From NCBI RefSeq assembly GCF_016907845.1, contig NZ_JAFBCS010000001.1, forward strand, positions 1,426,001 through 1,490,000: a DNA stretch of 64,000 nt, written 5' to 3'. Below the pieces are notes generated by a model. It saw only the letters and a program-made list of their open reading frames with translations, was not told where the DNA came from and ran no database searches. Below are positions 30,909-40,042 of this stretch, piece after piece (the stretch's first letter is position 1; every line of letters begins with the position of its first letter). Made by a program: the position numbers and the translations under genes. The DNA is from Arcanobacterium pluranimalium. GTDB lineage: Bacteria > Actinomycetota > Actinomycetes > Actinomycetales > Actinomycetaceae.

Positions 30909-32447
30909 TCATCGCTGACGCACTAAACGATAAGTTGCCCCAGCTAAACACAAGATCCCCAGTGCAAAACATAAATATTGGCGCACATTCGCTGTTTTCG
31001 TGGCAAAAGTTTGCGACGAAATTAAAGGAACGTCTAGTACCACAGCAGATTGCTCAAATAGGTCGGTTTGGTAGCGCACCACTCCCCTTGCTGAAACCAC
31101 TGCTGATGTGCCCGATGTGGAAACTTGAATCGCAGATTTTCCATGCTCAATCGCCCGAAAACGAGTCATTGCAAGCTGCTGCAAAGGCTCTCCAGATCTG
31201 CCAAACGATGCATTATTCGTTGGCACTACCAGCAGATTTGCCCCATCTGCGCCGTCTGCCACGATCTGCGAATAAGCAATTTCAAAACAAATCGGAACTG
31301 CAGCAACGATATTATGCCCACCTGCCGTAACACTTAGCTGAGCTCGACTATCGCCCGGTATCATATCAACTGAAATTTTCTTAGCTTCGGGGACGATCCG
31401 TTCAATGAACGAACGAAATGGAAGGTATTCCCCGAACGGAACCGGATGCTGCTTGGAATACGTTCCCACAACGCCGTCGCCCGTCACAGCAATATAGTCG
31501 TTAGTTCGCGTATTGCCTGCGTATTGCTGCGTACCCAACATCAAGGGCACTCCCCTTGATTCTTTCATGAGCGAATTCAAAATGTTATTGGCCTCTTGAT
31601 CTTGGCGAATATCGCGATCTGATGCGGATTCTGGCCAAAGAATGAGGTCAGGGTGTTGAGCTAAAATTTTCCGAGTTGCCTGTGCGTGGTTTTGCGTCAC
31701 GATGAGTGCCCGCGACTCATCCGGTTTCAGCGTGTCTTCATCTGGCACGTTGCCTTGTACCACGCCAATGCGGATACTCGCCGATCCTGGAACCGAAAAA
31801 CCTATAAAACTTGGCGCAATGATCAAAACAAGTGACGTCGATAGCCCTGCAATCGCAGAAAACAACGCCCGCTCGCGTAAGGAACACAGCACGCTTGCAG
31901 CAAGTATGGAAGAAAATACCGCAATAAATTCAACGAGTTGAACCGACCCCCACGGGCTGAGATTGACTAAGGGCGAATCGACTAAGGAAAACCCAAGGCT
32001 TCCCCACGGCATTCCGCCAAAAGGAACGGTAGCGCGACATTGTTCAGCCACCACCCACAGCAAGGCATCAATAGCTGCAACGAGATAAAGAGATATTAGA
32101 GGTCTTTGTGCGAGAACCGTTTTATATCCACGATGGACATAAGCCCAGGTCATTAAAAGAATGCCAACAAAACATCCCTGACTTAATGCAAGTGCGAACC
32201 TCGCGAGTTCTGTGCGAGCAGCCAAAGCTGCCCAGTCACAAAGAAGATAAAAGTACACAAAACCCGCAAACGTTCCCCAACAAAACCGTGAAAGAAGCCC
32301 GCCATTACTCAAGAACCACAAACTTGCCACGCCCACGAATGCCAACGGCCACCAATTTAGTGGCTGAGCAGCGCAATATAAGGCCACACCTGCAATAACA
32401 CTGAGTAATGCAGATGGAGCCCAACTCGATACACGGGGAAAGTTCAC
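30909..32447 (-). CDS. lnt: Apolipoprotein N-acyltransferase
   Basis: Lnt adds the third acyl chain to the N-terminal cysteine of lipoproteins in the membrane. The 512-residue protein has about six N-terminal membrane helices, then a nitrilase-fold domain. The catalytic Glu is in LWPESASD, Lys in YSKQHPVPFGEYLP and Cys in VPICFEIAY. Lnt next to rbpA is common in actinobacteria, where ppm1 often lies between or is fused; no ppm1 is present here. A lipoprotein substrate is encoded at 41205-42212. Confidence 0.95.
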   Translation of the reverse strand: MNFPRVSSWAPSALLSVIAGVALYCAAQPLNWWPLAFVGVASLWFLSNGGLLSRFCWGTFAGFVYFYLLCDWAALAARTELARFALALSQGCFVGILLMTWAYVHRGYKTVLAQRPLISLYLVAAIDALLWVVAEQCRATVPFGGMPWGSLGFSLVDSPLVNLSPWGSVQLVEFIAVFSSILAASVLCSLRERALFSAIAGLSTSLVLIIAPSFIGFSVPGSASIRIGVVQGNVPDEDTLKPDESRALIVTQNHAQATRKILAQHPDLILWPESASDRDIRQDQEANNILNSLMKESRGVPLMLGTQQYAGNTRTNDYIAVTGDGVVGTYSKQHPVPFGEYLPFRSFIERIVPEAKKISVDMIPGDSRAQLSVTAGGHNIVAAVPICFEIAYSQIVADGADGANLLVVPTNNASFGRSGEPLQQLAMTRFRAIEHGKSAIQVSTSGTSAVVSARGVVRYQTDLFEQSAVVLDVPLISSQTFATKTANVRQYLCFALGILCLAGATYRLVRQR

Positions 32448-32852
32448 TCCAAAATTCTAACGTTTAGTGTGGTGAATCAAAATACGTGGGCGGTTTTTGC
32501 AACATCTCAACATATATAGAGATGTTGCAAAAACCGCACCAAAACGTGAAGCCGCCTGTGTTCTTACATATGTTTTTGGTTCTCGCGAAGCCACCTTGTT
32601 CTCACATATGTCTTGTGTTATTACCGGCGTCCTGTTTTGTCACCGACGTCCGGCACAATCGCAAGAGCCGCCTGGCCTGTCACCGATGCCCTGACTCTCC
32701 AAACCCTCAAAAAGCACAAGCTCCCATGTATCCCCTCGGACCGCATACGCGTTTTCTATCGGAATACATCGGAGCTTGCAAACACATTTTCATATCTGCG
32801 TCTAGACATATACGCTAAAGAACTCCCCAGCTAGGCGCAAGTCAGATCTACT
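32448..32852. repeat. Gene-free region with two large inverted repeats and degenerate tandem repeats
   Basis: No convincing gene lies in these 405 bases. A perfect 19-bp inverted repeat (32490-32508 and 32519-32537; GCGGTTTTTGCAACATCTC) has a 10-base loop. A second, imperfect 18-bp one (32717-32734 and 32761-32778, CAAGCTCC at the base) frames 26 bases. Between them are degenerate direct repeats: AAGCCGCCTGTGTTCTTACA versus AAGCCACCTTGTTCTCACA, and TGTCACCGACGTCC versus TGTCACCGATGCCC. It lies downstream of helY, so the first hairpin may end that transcript. The whole could be a small repetitive element. Confidence 0.55.
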
Positions 32853-35465
32853 TTATAACCACTCCCAACGCCTGATTTTCGCGATAGCTTGCGCCGCCAA
32901 ATCCCCCAACCAAAAATCAGATCCAACCACTTTAAGCTGGCCTAATAGATCGAGAAGACGCCGCGATGCACTGATGAAATCACCCACATCAATATGAGAT
33001 TTTGTTAATACAACGTCAAGTTTTTCACCATTTGCCCAATCCGCAAAGGCTTCAACTCCACCCGGATCAGGCTCGATCGTTCTTTGAATCCCAAAGCGCT
33101 GCTCAATATCGAAAATATAGTCATAATTGCGCTCAACCGCAGCCCATGCTGCACGCAGCTTTGCCTTGCGAGGGAACCCCTTGCCCAATCGCCGATCCCC
33201 TAAAAACGCCGAGCAAATACCCGCAAATTCGCTAGCAGTTAGCTCAGCAATACTCGGTTCGTTCAGACACATCGAAATCAGCAAATCGGATTCGTTATGA
33301 ATTCCGCGCAGCAGATGTGCTCCTCCAGCAAGCGAATAATCCTGCAAGTACCCAAGATAGTTGAGGATATCGGCAGTGGCATCAAATTCTTTTGCCACAG
33401 AATCTTCAAAACTCTCCGCAAGCGCGCTCAATTCAGACAAACGCGCCTCTAACGACAAATACTCAGTCGCGTCACTGAGAATAGCTTTATGTTTACTGTG
33501 CCGGTGCACCGGGTGCGCCACAAGATCAGAGTTCTCACGCACCGCAAAACGATCCCATGAATCCACCAAATCACGATCAGTGCCGAGCTCAGAACGTTCA
33601 TCTATCGCGTCCAAAATAGATTGAGCAATATCTTCGCGCACTTCAAGATCTTTTGGCGATATACCAAATGGCATCTTGATTGTGCCCAAATCACGCAGCT
33701 CAGAAGAGAGTTCATTGGAGTGCAGCCACACCATCTCGGCAAATATATTCACTAACCGAATCTTCGTTTTCGATACAGATAACGCAACTCCATATTCAAG
33801 TTCACCATCGCGCGCATAAGCGTATAAGTGCCCTGTCTTTGCATTGCGCCAACTCTGTTCCACAACGCGACGATACTCTTCTTTCGCCGCTTTACGCTGA
33901 GCTTTAGATGCCCGCCCAGACTGCTGCCGAAGTTGCAAGTACTGCACCACATCCATGCCGGGATAACGGTCTTCTAATTCGCCCTCAAGTTCGCTAATTC
34001 GCCGCTGAATTCGCTGGATACGCCCTTGAATCTGCCCTAAATCGGCATTCTTTTGAAACTGCGCAAAGGATGTTCCCATAATTGCGCGAGCCTCGTCACG
34101 TCCGTGAATCGCCAATAGACTAACTACGGTATTGTATGAGGGATAAAATGCCGATTCGAGTGGTTCCATCGCACCAATGGCAAGCCGCTCCAGTGTGCCA
34201 AGATCAATATCCGCCGACGCCAACACAAATGCGTAACCACGTTCGTCTTTTCCACGCCTACCAGCGCGCCCTATGAGTTGCGTATATTCCGTAGCCGTTA
34301 AGTCCGAAAAACCGCTTCCGTTCCATTTATGAAGATCTTCGACGACGACGGCGCGCACGGGCATATCAATGCCAAGTGAAAGCGTACCAGTAGCGTAGAC
34401 GAGCTTGAGCAGGCCTTGCACCATCAAACGCTCCGTCAGCTCTTTAATCGCCGGAAACATACCGGCATGATGCGCACTGAATCCGCGCACCAAAGCCTTT
34501 GACCACAGCGCAAAGCGAACGGCTCGAGCGTCATCGTCTGAAAGCGTTTCTCGCAATTCTTTGACCTGAGCGCGAATCACTTTCTGCTGCTCAGCAGTCG
34601 TTAAAACGATATCTGCATCTAAGAGATCCTTAACGGCATTATCGCAGCCTTTACGCGAAAAAATGAACTCAATTGCCGGCAAATAATCGCGTTCGTCCAG
34701 CGCCGCTATCACTCGTTTACGCTGCGCAAGGGATACCTTACGTGCCCGGCGTCGGCCGTCACTGTACGCGCCGCGATGGTTAAGTGCCGATATCACTGCT
34801 ACTGCTTCATCATTGAGATCGCCCTGATTATTGAGAATCGGCGTGATCTTCGCCTTGTGAAGCAAGGACTGCTGCAGCGGAACCGGCCGATGAAAACTCG
34901 TGATCGTCGTCGTTTTGCCTCGCACCGAACGCAACCAATGCGAAAACTCATCAATATTGGCAATCGTCGCAGAAAGTGACACCAGGCGTACATGGCTCGG
35001 AAGCTGAAGTATGATCTCTTCCCACACAGGACCGCGCACTTTATCAGAAAGATAGTGCACCTCATCGAGCACTACATAACCAATATCTTGAATTCCTTTA
35101 TCGCGCTGGAACAGCATATTGCGCAAAACTTCTGTGGTTACAACAAGTATTTGCGCATCGCGGTTTACAACCGTGTCGCCAGTGAGCAGTCCTACCGTTT
35201 CTTCACCCAAGAGTTGGGCGAATTCGCGATATTTCTGATTCGACAGCGCTTTTATCGGAGCCGTATAGATGCAGCGGACTCCCTTTGCAAGCGCCAATTC
35301 AATCGCATACTGGGCAATAACCGTCTTTCCGGAGCCAGTCGGTGCACATACCAGCACATCAGAACCCGATGCCAGTGCAGCGATTGCGTCCTTTTGAAAG
35401 TCATCGAGTTCAATGCCACGACTTCGATACGCATCAAGAAAATTTTCAGTAATGAGATCGCGCAT
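32853..35465 (-). CDS. helY: Ski2-like DEVH-box helicase HelY
   Basis: HelY is a superfamily 2 RNA/DNA helicase of the Ski2/Mtr4 type, found in nearly all actinobacteria. The 870 residues include Walker A APTGSGKT (about 40-47), the DEVH box in VVLDEVHYL, motif III LSATI, and motif VI QLIGRAGRRG. A long helical region follows and a DSHCT domain closes the protein. The cellular role is thought to be RNA processing. It starts 7 bases after the lipid kinase gene and ends the pafB-pafC operon. Confidence 0.94.
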   Translation of the reverse strand: MRDLITENFLDAYRSRGIELDDFQKDAIAALASGSDVLVCAPTGSGKTVIAQYAIELALAKGVRCIYTAPIKALSNQKYREFAQLLGEETVGLLTGDTVVNRDAQILVVTTEVLRNMLFQRDKGIQDIGYVVLDEVHYLSDKVRGPVWEEIILQLPSHVRLVSLSATIANIDEFSHWLRSVRGKTTTITSFHRPVPLQQSLLHKAKITPILNNQGDLNDEAVAVISALNHRGAYSDGRRRARKVSLAQRKRVIAALDERDYLPAIEFIFSRKGCDNAVKDLLDADIVLTTAEQQKVIRAQVKELRETLSDDDARAVRFALWSKALVRGFSAHHAGMFPAIKELTERLMVQGLLKLVYATGTLSLGIDMPVRAVVVEDLHKWNGSGFSDLTATEYTQLIGRAGRRGKDERGYAFVLASADIDLGTLERLAIGAMEPLESAFYPSYNTVVSLLAIHGRDEARAIMGTSFAQFQKNADLGQIQGRIQRIQRRISELEGELEDRYPGMDVVQYLQLRQQSGRASKAQRKAAKEEYRRVVEQSWRNAKTGHLYAYARDGELEYGVALSVSKTKIRLVNIFAEMVWLHSNELSSELRDLGTIKMPFGISPKDLEVREDIAQSILDAIDERSELGTDRDLVDSWDRFAVRENSDLVAHPVHRHSKHKAILSDATEYLSLEARLSELSALAESFEDSVAKEFDATADILNYLGYLQDYSLAGGAHLLRGIHNESDLLISMCLNEPSIAELTASEFAGICSAFLGDRRLGKGFPRKAKLRAAWAAVERNYDYIFDIEQRFGIQRTIEPDPGGVEAFADWANGEKLDVVLTKSHIDVGDFISASRRLLDLLGQLKVVGSDFWLGDLAAQAIAKIRRWEWL

Positions 35466-35472
35466 TATGTCC

Positions 35473-36384
35473 TTACAGTGCTAGTTTGATAACTCGCGGC
35501 CGGACGCGAATTGTTGCTGGCAATGAACAGATGTACTCGCCGTCGGCCATCACTGCCGGCGGATGATCACCAAAACGAGTATCGGCTTCAACAGTGATTT
35601 CAGTAGTTCTAAAATGGTGAACGCGCTCGTCAGCTGTGTGTTTAGCCATCGCCAGTCGAGGCAGGAGCGAACCGAACTCCGCTAATGACAGTCCTCGCGC
35701 AATCACCACGTCGAGCAAGCCATCATTCGGTTTAGCAGCGGGAGCAAGAGCGAATCCTCCACCGGCATAGCGAGTATTGGCCACGCATAGCAGCGTCATT
35801 GACCCAGCTCCGGTATGCCCATTTGCAGAAATCTTTACACCATAAGGCCGATAATTGCGTATGCTTTGCCCGATTGCTCGCACATATCGCATATTGCCGC
35901 GTGGCCATTTCATGCGATTGGTGCGCTCGTTGACGTCAGCATCAAGGCCAAGGCTCACGATCGCCATCGCCCGTTTGATTCCCTCCGCCGACTCAATCTC
36001 AATAGCATCGACTTTGTAATATCTGCGTGCAAACAACGAGGTGATCACTTGGTGGAGAGAATCTTCCATATTGTGTATGGGCAGCTTAAATTCGCGTGCA
36101 ATATCGTTTCCAGAGCCAACGGCCACAATTCCCAAAGGAATTCCGCTATCGCCAACGGCTTCGACTCCGAGGTGAATCATTCCATCCCCTCCGACGACGA
36201 CGAGCGCATCAATTTCGCCGTTATTAACCGCTTCTCGCATAACAGACAGTGCCTGCGTTGCGTCCTGCGCAGTAAGCCAGACGACGTCGATTGGGTATTC
36301 CTCTACCACTTTCAGTAGTTGTGTGCGATATTTTTCAGCGCGACCTGCTCCCGACTCAGGATTCAACGCGATTCCAATAATCAC
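35473..36384 (-). CDS. Diacylglycerol kinase-type lipid kinase
   Basis: A soluble kinase of the DAGK catalytic family (DgkB/YegS type), 303 residues. It has the substrate/nucleotide motif LNPESGAGRA at the start, VVGGDGMIHLGVEA near residue 63 and AVGSGNDIAREF near 88. Such enzymes phosphorylate diacylglycerol or related lipids at the membrane face. The ATG overlaps the stop of the preceding small membrane protein gene. The exact substrate is not known. Confidence 0.9.
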   Translation of the reverse strand: MIIGIALNPESGAGRAEKYRTQLLKVVEEYPIDVVWLTAQDATQALSVMREAVNNGEIDALVVVGGDGMIHLGVEAVGDSGIPLGIVAVGSGNDIAREFKLPIHNMEDSLHQVITSLFARRYYKVDAIEIESAEGIKRAMAIVSLGLDADVNERTNRMKWPRGNMRYVRAIGQSIRNYRPYGVKISANGHTGAGSMTLLCVANTRYAGGGFALAPAAKPNDGLLDVVIARGLSLAEFGSLLPRLAMAKHTADERVHHFRTTEITVEADTRFGDHPPAVMADGEYICSLPATIRVRPRVIKLAL

Positions 36385-36752
36385 TTTCGGTTTTCCTCCC
36401 GAATTCTTCGAGCTTCTTCACGCCGCTCAGAACTAAATCTCGTTTCAAAATCTTCGGCATCGTCCCATCGCTGGACAGCACGAGAAAGCTTTTGAGCTCG
36501 TATTTCTTGGCGTTGTTCAACAAGTTGTCGGTGCTTGAGTGCAGCTTGAGTACGACGATCTGGACATTCGAATACCGAACGTGACTTCACGTACTGACGC
36601 AAATGTGGAAGTGCATGCACTGAAAAGGCTTGTGCAAATCCGCTTCCTGCGCCAAAAAGTGCACGTACAGATTTCCATAAGCCAAACAGCAAGAAAACCA
36701 GATATGCAGTGAGGCACACAAGCCCAATAAATAAAATCCAAAATATAATCAT
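36381..36752 (-). CDS. Small membrane protein of unknown function in the place of tatAC
   Basis: Not recognised. The 123 residues start with one hydrophobic helix (about 2-23), followed by LFGLWKSVRALFG, a partly amphipathic stretch, and then a highly charged tail rich in Arg, Glu and Gln. In many actinobacteria tatA and tatC sit between pafC and helY; neither is seen here. The helix followed by an FG pair at residues 23-24 vaguely recalls TatA, but the tail and the lack of TatC argue against a working Tat subunit. Start and stop overlap both neighbours, so it belongs to the operon. Confidence 0.75.
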   Translation of the reverse strand: MIIFWILFIGLVCLTAYLVFLLFGLWKSVRALFGAGSGFAQAFSVHALPHLRQYVKSRSVFECPDRRTQAALKHRQLVEQRQEIRAQKLSRAVQRWDDAEDFETRFSSERREEARRIREENRK

Positions 36753-37723
36753 TGCTCGTCTATACTCTCATACTGTTCTCGTATATGCCGGATATGATCA
36801 AGATCTTCGGCGAGAAAAGACCGCGGTTCAATGCTGTGTACTGCTGAGCCGAGTCGCACCAGCAAAGAGCGCAACCATCCCCGATTAACAACAGACAAAG
36901 TGATCACAAGCTCACCGTCATCAGTGACGAACTGTGTGTTAGGCACGGATTCTACCACCCAACGTGCACTTGGATCGCAGCGCAGTATCACCTGCTCCCC
37001 CACAAATTCCATCGGTTCGTTCTTGGCCATTCGTTGCGCATGCTGAAAAGACTTAGCCGAGATGGCGTCGTCGGAAATCGAGACATTGGCAATGCGATCC
37101 AACCGATAGGATCGAATATTTTCCTGCTCGTCTAAAACGTCCACCAGCGGATGGTAACCGGAGTCAATCGCGATCGGGTATCCGCTTACCTCTACAGATT
37201 CTGCACGGGCATTAGCGTTAGATTTCCAATAGTGAAATGTGGTCTTTCGGCGCTGCGAAATCGCATGATCGAGCATTGCAGTGACATCATGGGCGTACCT
37301 GATGCTTGGAGCAGACCACAATACAGACCCAAAACCAGCTTGTTGAGCTGCACTGACGAGTGTATTGCGCAAGTGAAGCAGCGAAGACCGCTGTGATTCT
37401 TGGGCAGCACTGAGCAAAAAATCAATCGCTCCCAGCAATCCGATGATTTCAGCCAAAGTAAACAGTGCAGGCGCCACTGGCTCTATTTGCGACACTGAAA
37501 CAATCCCGGCAGCATCGGGTTCCAACTCCATCGAGATGGGAACCGATGAGGAGTACCCGCCTTCTCCATCGACGAGCTCAACCACAAAAAGTTCTCTTAA
37601 TTCCTTGTGCATATCTTTCACGGATTGATGAAAATGCGCAGCTAATTCACCCAAAGGCATCGGTCCATGGGTTTGCAGATAAGAGAGCACAGAAATTTTT
37701 AGGGCCAGAGACAGATCGATCAT
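36749..37723 (-). CDS. pafC: WYL-domain regulator PafC
   Basis: PafC pairs with PafB to form a transcription activator of the LexA-independent DNA damage response. The 324-residue protein has an N-terminal helix-turn-helix (about 8-60) and a WYL domain near 140-225, where the core reads YHPLVDVLDEQENIRSYRLDRI spread over residues 185-206. The ATG at 37723 is chosen over the GTG at 37735: GGGAG lies just upstream and the ATG overlaps the pafB TAA. Confidence 0.88.
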   Translation of the reverse strand: MIDLSLALKISVLSYLQTHGPMPLGELAAHFHQSVKDMHKELRELFVVELVDGEGGYSSSVPISMELEPDAAGIVSVSQIEPVAPALFTLAEIIGLLGAIDFLLSAAQESQRSSLLHLRNTLVSAAQQAGFGSVLWSAPSIRYAHDVTAMLDHAISQRRKTTFHYWKSNANARAESVEVSGYPIAIDSGYHPLVDVLDEQENIRSYRLDRIANVSISDDAISAKSFQHAQRMAKNEPMEFVGEQVILRCDPSARWVVESVPNTQFVTDDGELVITLSVVNRGWLRSLLVRLGSAVHSIEPRSFLAEDLDHIRHIREQYESIDEQ

Positions 37724-38817
37724 TAGCTCTCCCACTCTCTGTCACACAATGCCATAATATGGCTCAACCGAACGATGAATTCTTGCCGCAGTTCCTTTGG
37801 GGATTCAAGATAGGCATCAGTTCCATAAAAGATGAGGTAATCGAATAATTCGTGTTTGTCGATGCCAATAAAAATGGCGCGCTGGAAATCAGACGAAATT
37901 TCTTCCATAGAATTCGCCATTGCCACCAACGGGGTGCATGTACCAGTTCGAACTCGAATCGTCGCTTCTACCGGCGCAAATGCGTCAGAATCTGAATTCG
38001 CATCTGAACTCTCACGCCTTTTCTTCGCAGATTCATCAGTAGAGGAATCATTAGTTGACGAACCGTTAATTGAGGGATCATTGGTTGAAGCGCTAGCTGT
38101 TGCAAAACCAGCGGTTAAGGAACCAGGCGCACTGATTTGCACGAGATTGTGAGCGTTTTTCTTTAAGAACTTCGGAGCCGCGATTATTCGCGAAACCTTA
38201 TAGATACGACGCGCCCCCGTATCGACGCCGTTGACGCTAACTTCCCAGCCGGAGAAATAGAACGAGTCAAAATGCACGTGTATACGGTGTGGTCGAACAA
38301 CATAAAGAGCTTCAGTATTCTTCGCACCCGACTGGTAGCGAAATTCGATCAGCTGTTCGTTTTGCAAGGCATTTGCGATATCCACGATGTAATCACCGCG
38401 CGGTACATTGGTGCGAAAAGTATGTGCATATTCCGAGCTCGGAACGTCTGCAAGGAGTTTATGTACTCCCATTTGCACGAATTGCTCCGCATCGTTGCGT
38501 CCTTTATGCCCAAGCACCCCGTAGAGCACACTCAAATCCGCATCTTTAGCGTCGACTTTGATACCAGCAGAATTATTAATCCAATAGGTATATTCGCCAA
38601 GCTGATTCATTGCCTGCTCAACGCGATAACCAGAACTGCGCAAAACTCTTATATCTTTTTCGACTATATCGCGAAAAGTCTCAAATGATTTGTCTTGAAA
38701 AAGCTCACTATACACAGGCAGCGCACGAATATGTGACAACGAAGCTCGCCGTTCCATCAGGTAGAACGCGAGCGTGATTCTGCGCTCTCCTGTGCGATTC
38801 TCTCCGTTATTCGCCAT
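37723..38817 (-). CDS. pafB: WYL-domain regulator PafB
   Basis: The 364-residue protein is the first half of the PafBC activator. A winged helix covers about 10-75 (RRITLAFYLMERRASLS), and a WYL domain about 150-215 carries the PHRIHVHFDSFYFSGWEV core, with FYF in the WYL position. Between the WYL domain and the C-terminal WCX domain lies a low-complexity insert of about 40 residues rich in Ser, Asn, Thr and Asp. Proteasome genes, the usual upstream neighbours, are not in the window. It diverges from the DUF3866 gene. Confidence 0.88.
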   Translation of the reverse strand: MANNGENRTGERRITLAFYLMERRASLSHIRALPVYSELFQDKSFETFRDIVEKDIRVLRSSGYRVEQAMNQLGEYTYWINNSAGIKVDAKDADLSVLYGVLGHKGRNDAEQFVQMGVHKLLADVPSSEYAHTFRTNVPRGDYIVDIANALQNEQLIEFRYQSGAKNTEALYVVRPHRIHVHFDSFYFSGWEVSVNGVDTGARRIYKVSRIIAAPKFLKKNAHNLVQISAPGSLTAGFATASASTNDPSINGSSTNDSSTDESAKKRRESSDANSDSDAFAPVEATIRVRTGTCTPLVAMANSMEEISSDFQRAIFIGIDKHELFDYLIFYGTDAYLESPKELRQEFIVRLSHIMALCDREWES

Positions 38818-38826
38818 GAATCTTAT

Positions 38827-38840
38827 TTTAGTGCACTAAA
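38827..38840. promoter_or_regulatory. Perfect palindrome between pafB and the DUF3866 gene
   Basis: TTTAGTGCACTAAA is a perfect 14-bp palindrome in the middle of the 31-base gap between two divergent start codons. It is 9 bases from the pafB ATG and 8 from the GTG of the DUF3866 gene. A regulator bound here would affect both genes. Which protein binds is not shown. Confidence 0.5.
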
Positions 38841-38848
38841 CTGAATAT

Positions 38849-39946
38849 GTGATTATTTGGCGGCAAGGCAAAATTATTCAATTTCAACAGTCCTGGGCAG
38901 ATGCAGGCGAATACCAAGTAGCGCTCGACGATGGCACCACTGGCAAAGCTCTCGCATACTATCCGATGGTGGGTAAGCCAGAGGTTGGCGATACAGTATT
39001 ACTCTCCACCGCCGCTGTCAAACGCGGACTCGGTACCGGCGGCTACATGTTCATTGTGGCGATGCCAGATCGCCTGCCTGCTGACCCGCCGCCGCAACCA
39101 GGGCATATTGTGAAAAATCGGTATACCCCCACTCAATTTATGGTGCAAGGCGTTGACGAACAGGAATCTGACTATCACGATATACTCGCCGATGCGAAAG
39201 ATATTGATGCGATGCACGTCATCGCAGCAGATTTACACTCGGCGCTTCCGGCTATTGTGGGCGGAATTAAAGAGGTAGCTCCCCAAGCGCGTATCGCTTA
39301 TGTGATGGGCGACGGCGGTGCCCTCCCTGCGTGGTTTTCCCAACTTGCGTATCGGATGAGAGAACAAGGCGATATTTTAGGAACGATATCGTGCGGGCAA
39401 GCTTTCGGTGGAGATTTAGAAGCCGTCAATATCTATACCGGTTTACTCGCTGCAAAGCACGTATGGAATGCCGATGTTGCTGTGGTTGCACAAGGTCCAG
39501 GCAATCTCGGTACTGGCACACGATGGGGATTTTCCGGTACCTCTATCGGTGAAGCGCTTAACGCCGCAGGTATTCTTGGTGGTATTCCCGTGGCTGCCCT
39601 GCGTATGTCTGAGGCAGATCAACGCGAACGCCATTTTGGCATTTCTCATCACAGTATGCGCATTTTGGAAGATGTGGTGACGCGCCCGTGTATAGTTCCA
39701 ACGCCAAAACTTGGCACAAGCTTTATGGGAACCGAACTTGGTACCCTCATCAGCTCACAGCTAGCTGAACTAAGTTCTTACTCACACCTTCGCATCGAGG
39801 AAATTAACTCGCAAGGTTTACTGGAAATGCTTCACGATCTGCCCTACTCATTACGAACCATGGGCAGAGATCTCACTCAAGACACAATCAACTTCTTGGC
39901 TGCTGCAGCCGCCGGCCGATACGTCGGAAACGAGCTTATGAAATAA
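38849..39946 (+). CDS. DUF3866 family protein
   Basis: A 365-residue protein of the DUF3866 family, largely restricted to actinobacteria and often located near the paf/proteasome genes. It starts with a beta-rich part (IWRQGKIIQFQQSW) and contains Gly-rich segments such as VMGDGGALPAWFSQL and AQGPGNLGTGTRWGFSGTSIG, which look like a nucleotide- or cofactor-binding fold. No activity is known. GTG start at 38849. It faces pafB across a palindrome. Confidence 0.85.
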   Translation: MIIWRQGKIIQFQQSWADAGEYQVALDDGTTGKALAYYPMVGKPEVGDTVLLSTAAVKRGLGTGGYMFIVAMPDRLPADPPPQPGHIVKNRYTPTQFMVQGVDEQESDYHDILADAKDIDAMHVIAADLHSALPAIVGGIKEVAPQARIAYVMGDGGALPAWFSQLAYRMREQGDILGTISCGQAFGGDLEAVNIYTGLLAAKHVWNADVAVVAQGPGNLGTGTRWGFSGTSIGEALNAAGILGGIPVAALRMSEADQRERHFGISHHSMRILEDVVTRPCIVPTPKLGTSFMGTELGTLISSQLAELSSYSHLRIEEINSQGLLEMLHDLPYSLRTMGRDLTQDTINFLAAAAAGRYVGNELMK

Positions 39947-39950
39947 CCGC

Positions 39951-39988
39951 TGTGGGGGTGGCCTATAATGCTATAGGCCACCCCCACA
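39951..39988. terminator. Bidirectional hairpin between the DUF3866 gene and hisG
   Basis: Perfect 17-bp arms TGTGGGGGTGGCCTATA and TATAGGCCACCCCCACA surround the loop ATGC between two convergent genes. The stem base CTGTGGGG-G-TGGCC closely matches the hairpin after rbpA. Confidence 0.8.
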
Positions 39989-40042
39989 CTAAGTTGAGCC
40001 ATCGTGAGCCGATCACCTTGTTCAGCTCCGTGCTTCAAAACT

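Noticed and set aside
32486-32818. 110-residue frame between lnt and helY
   Set aside because: It crosses two inverted repeats, is rich in Cys, His and Pro, and has no ribosome site.
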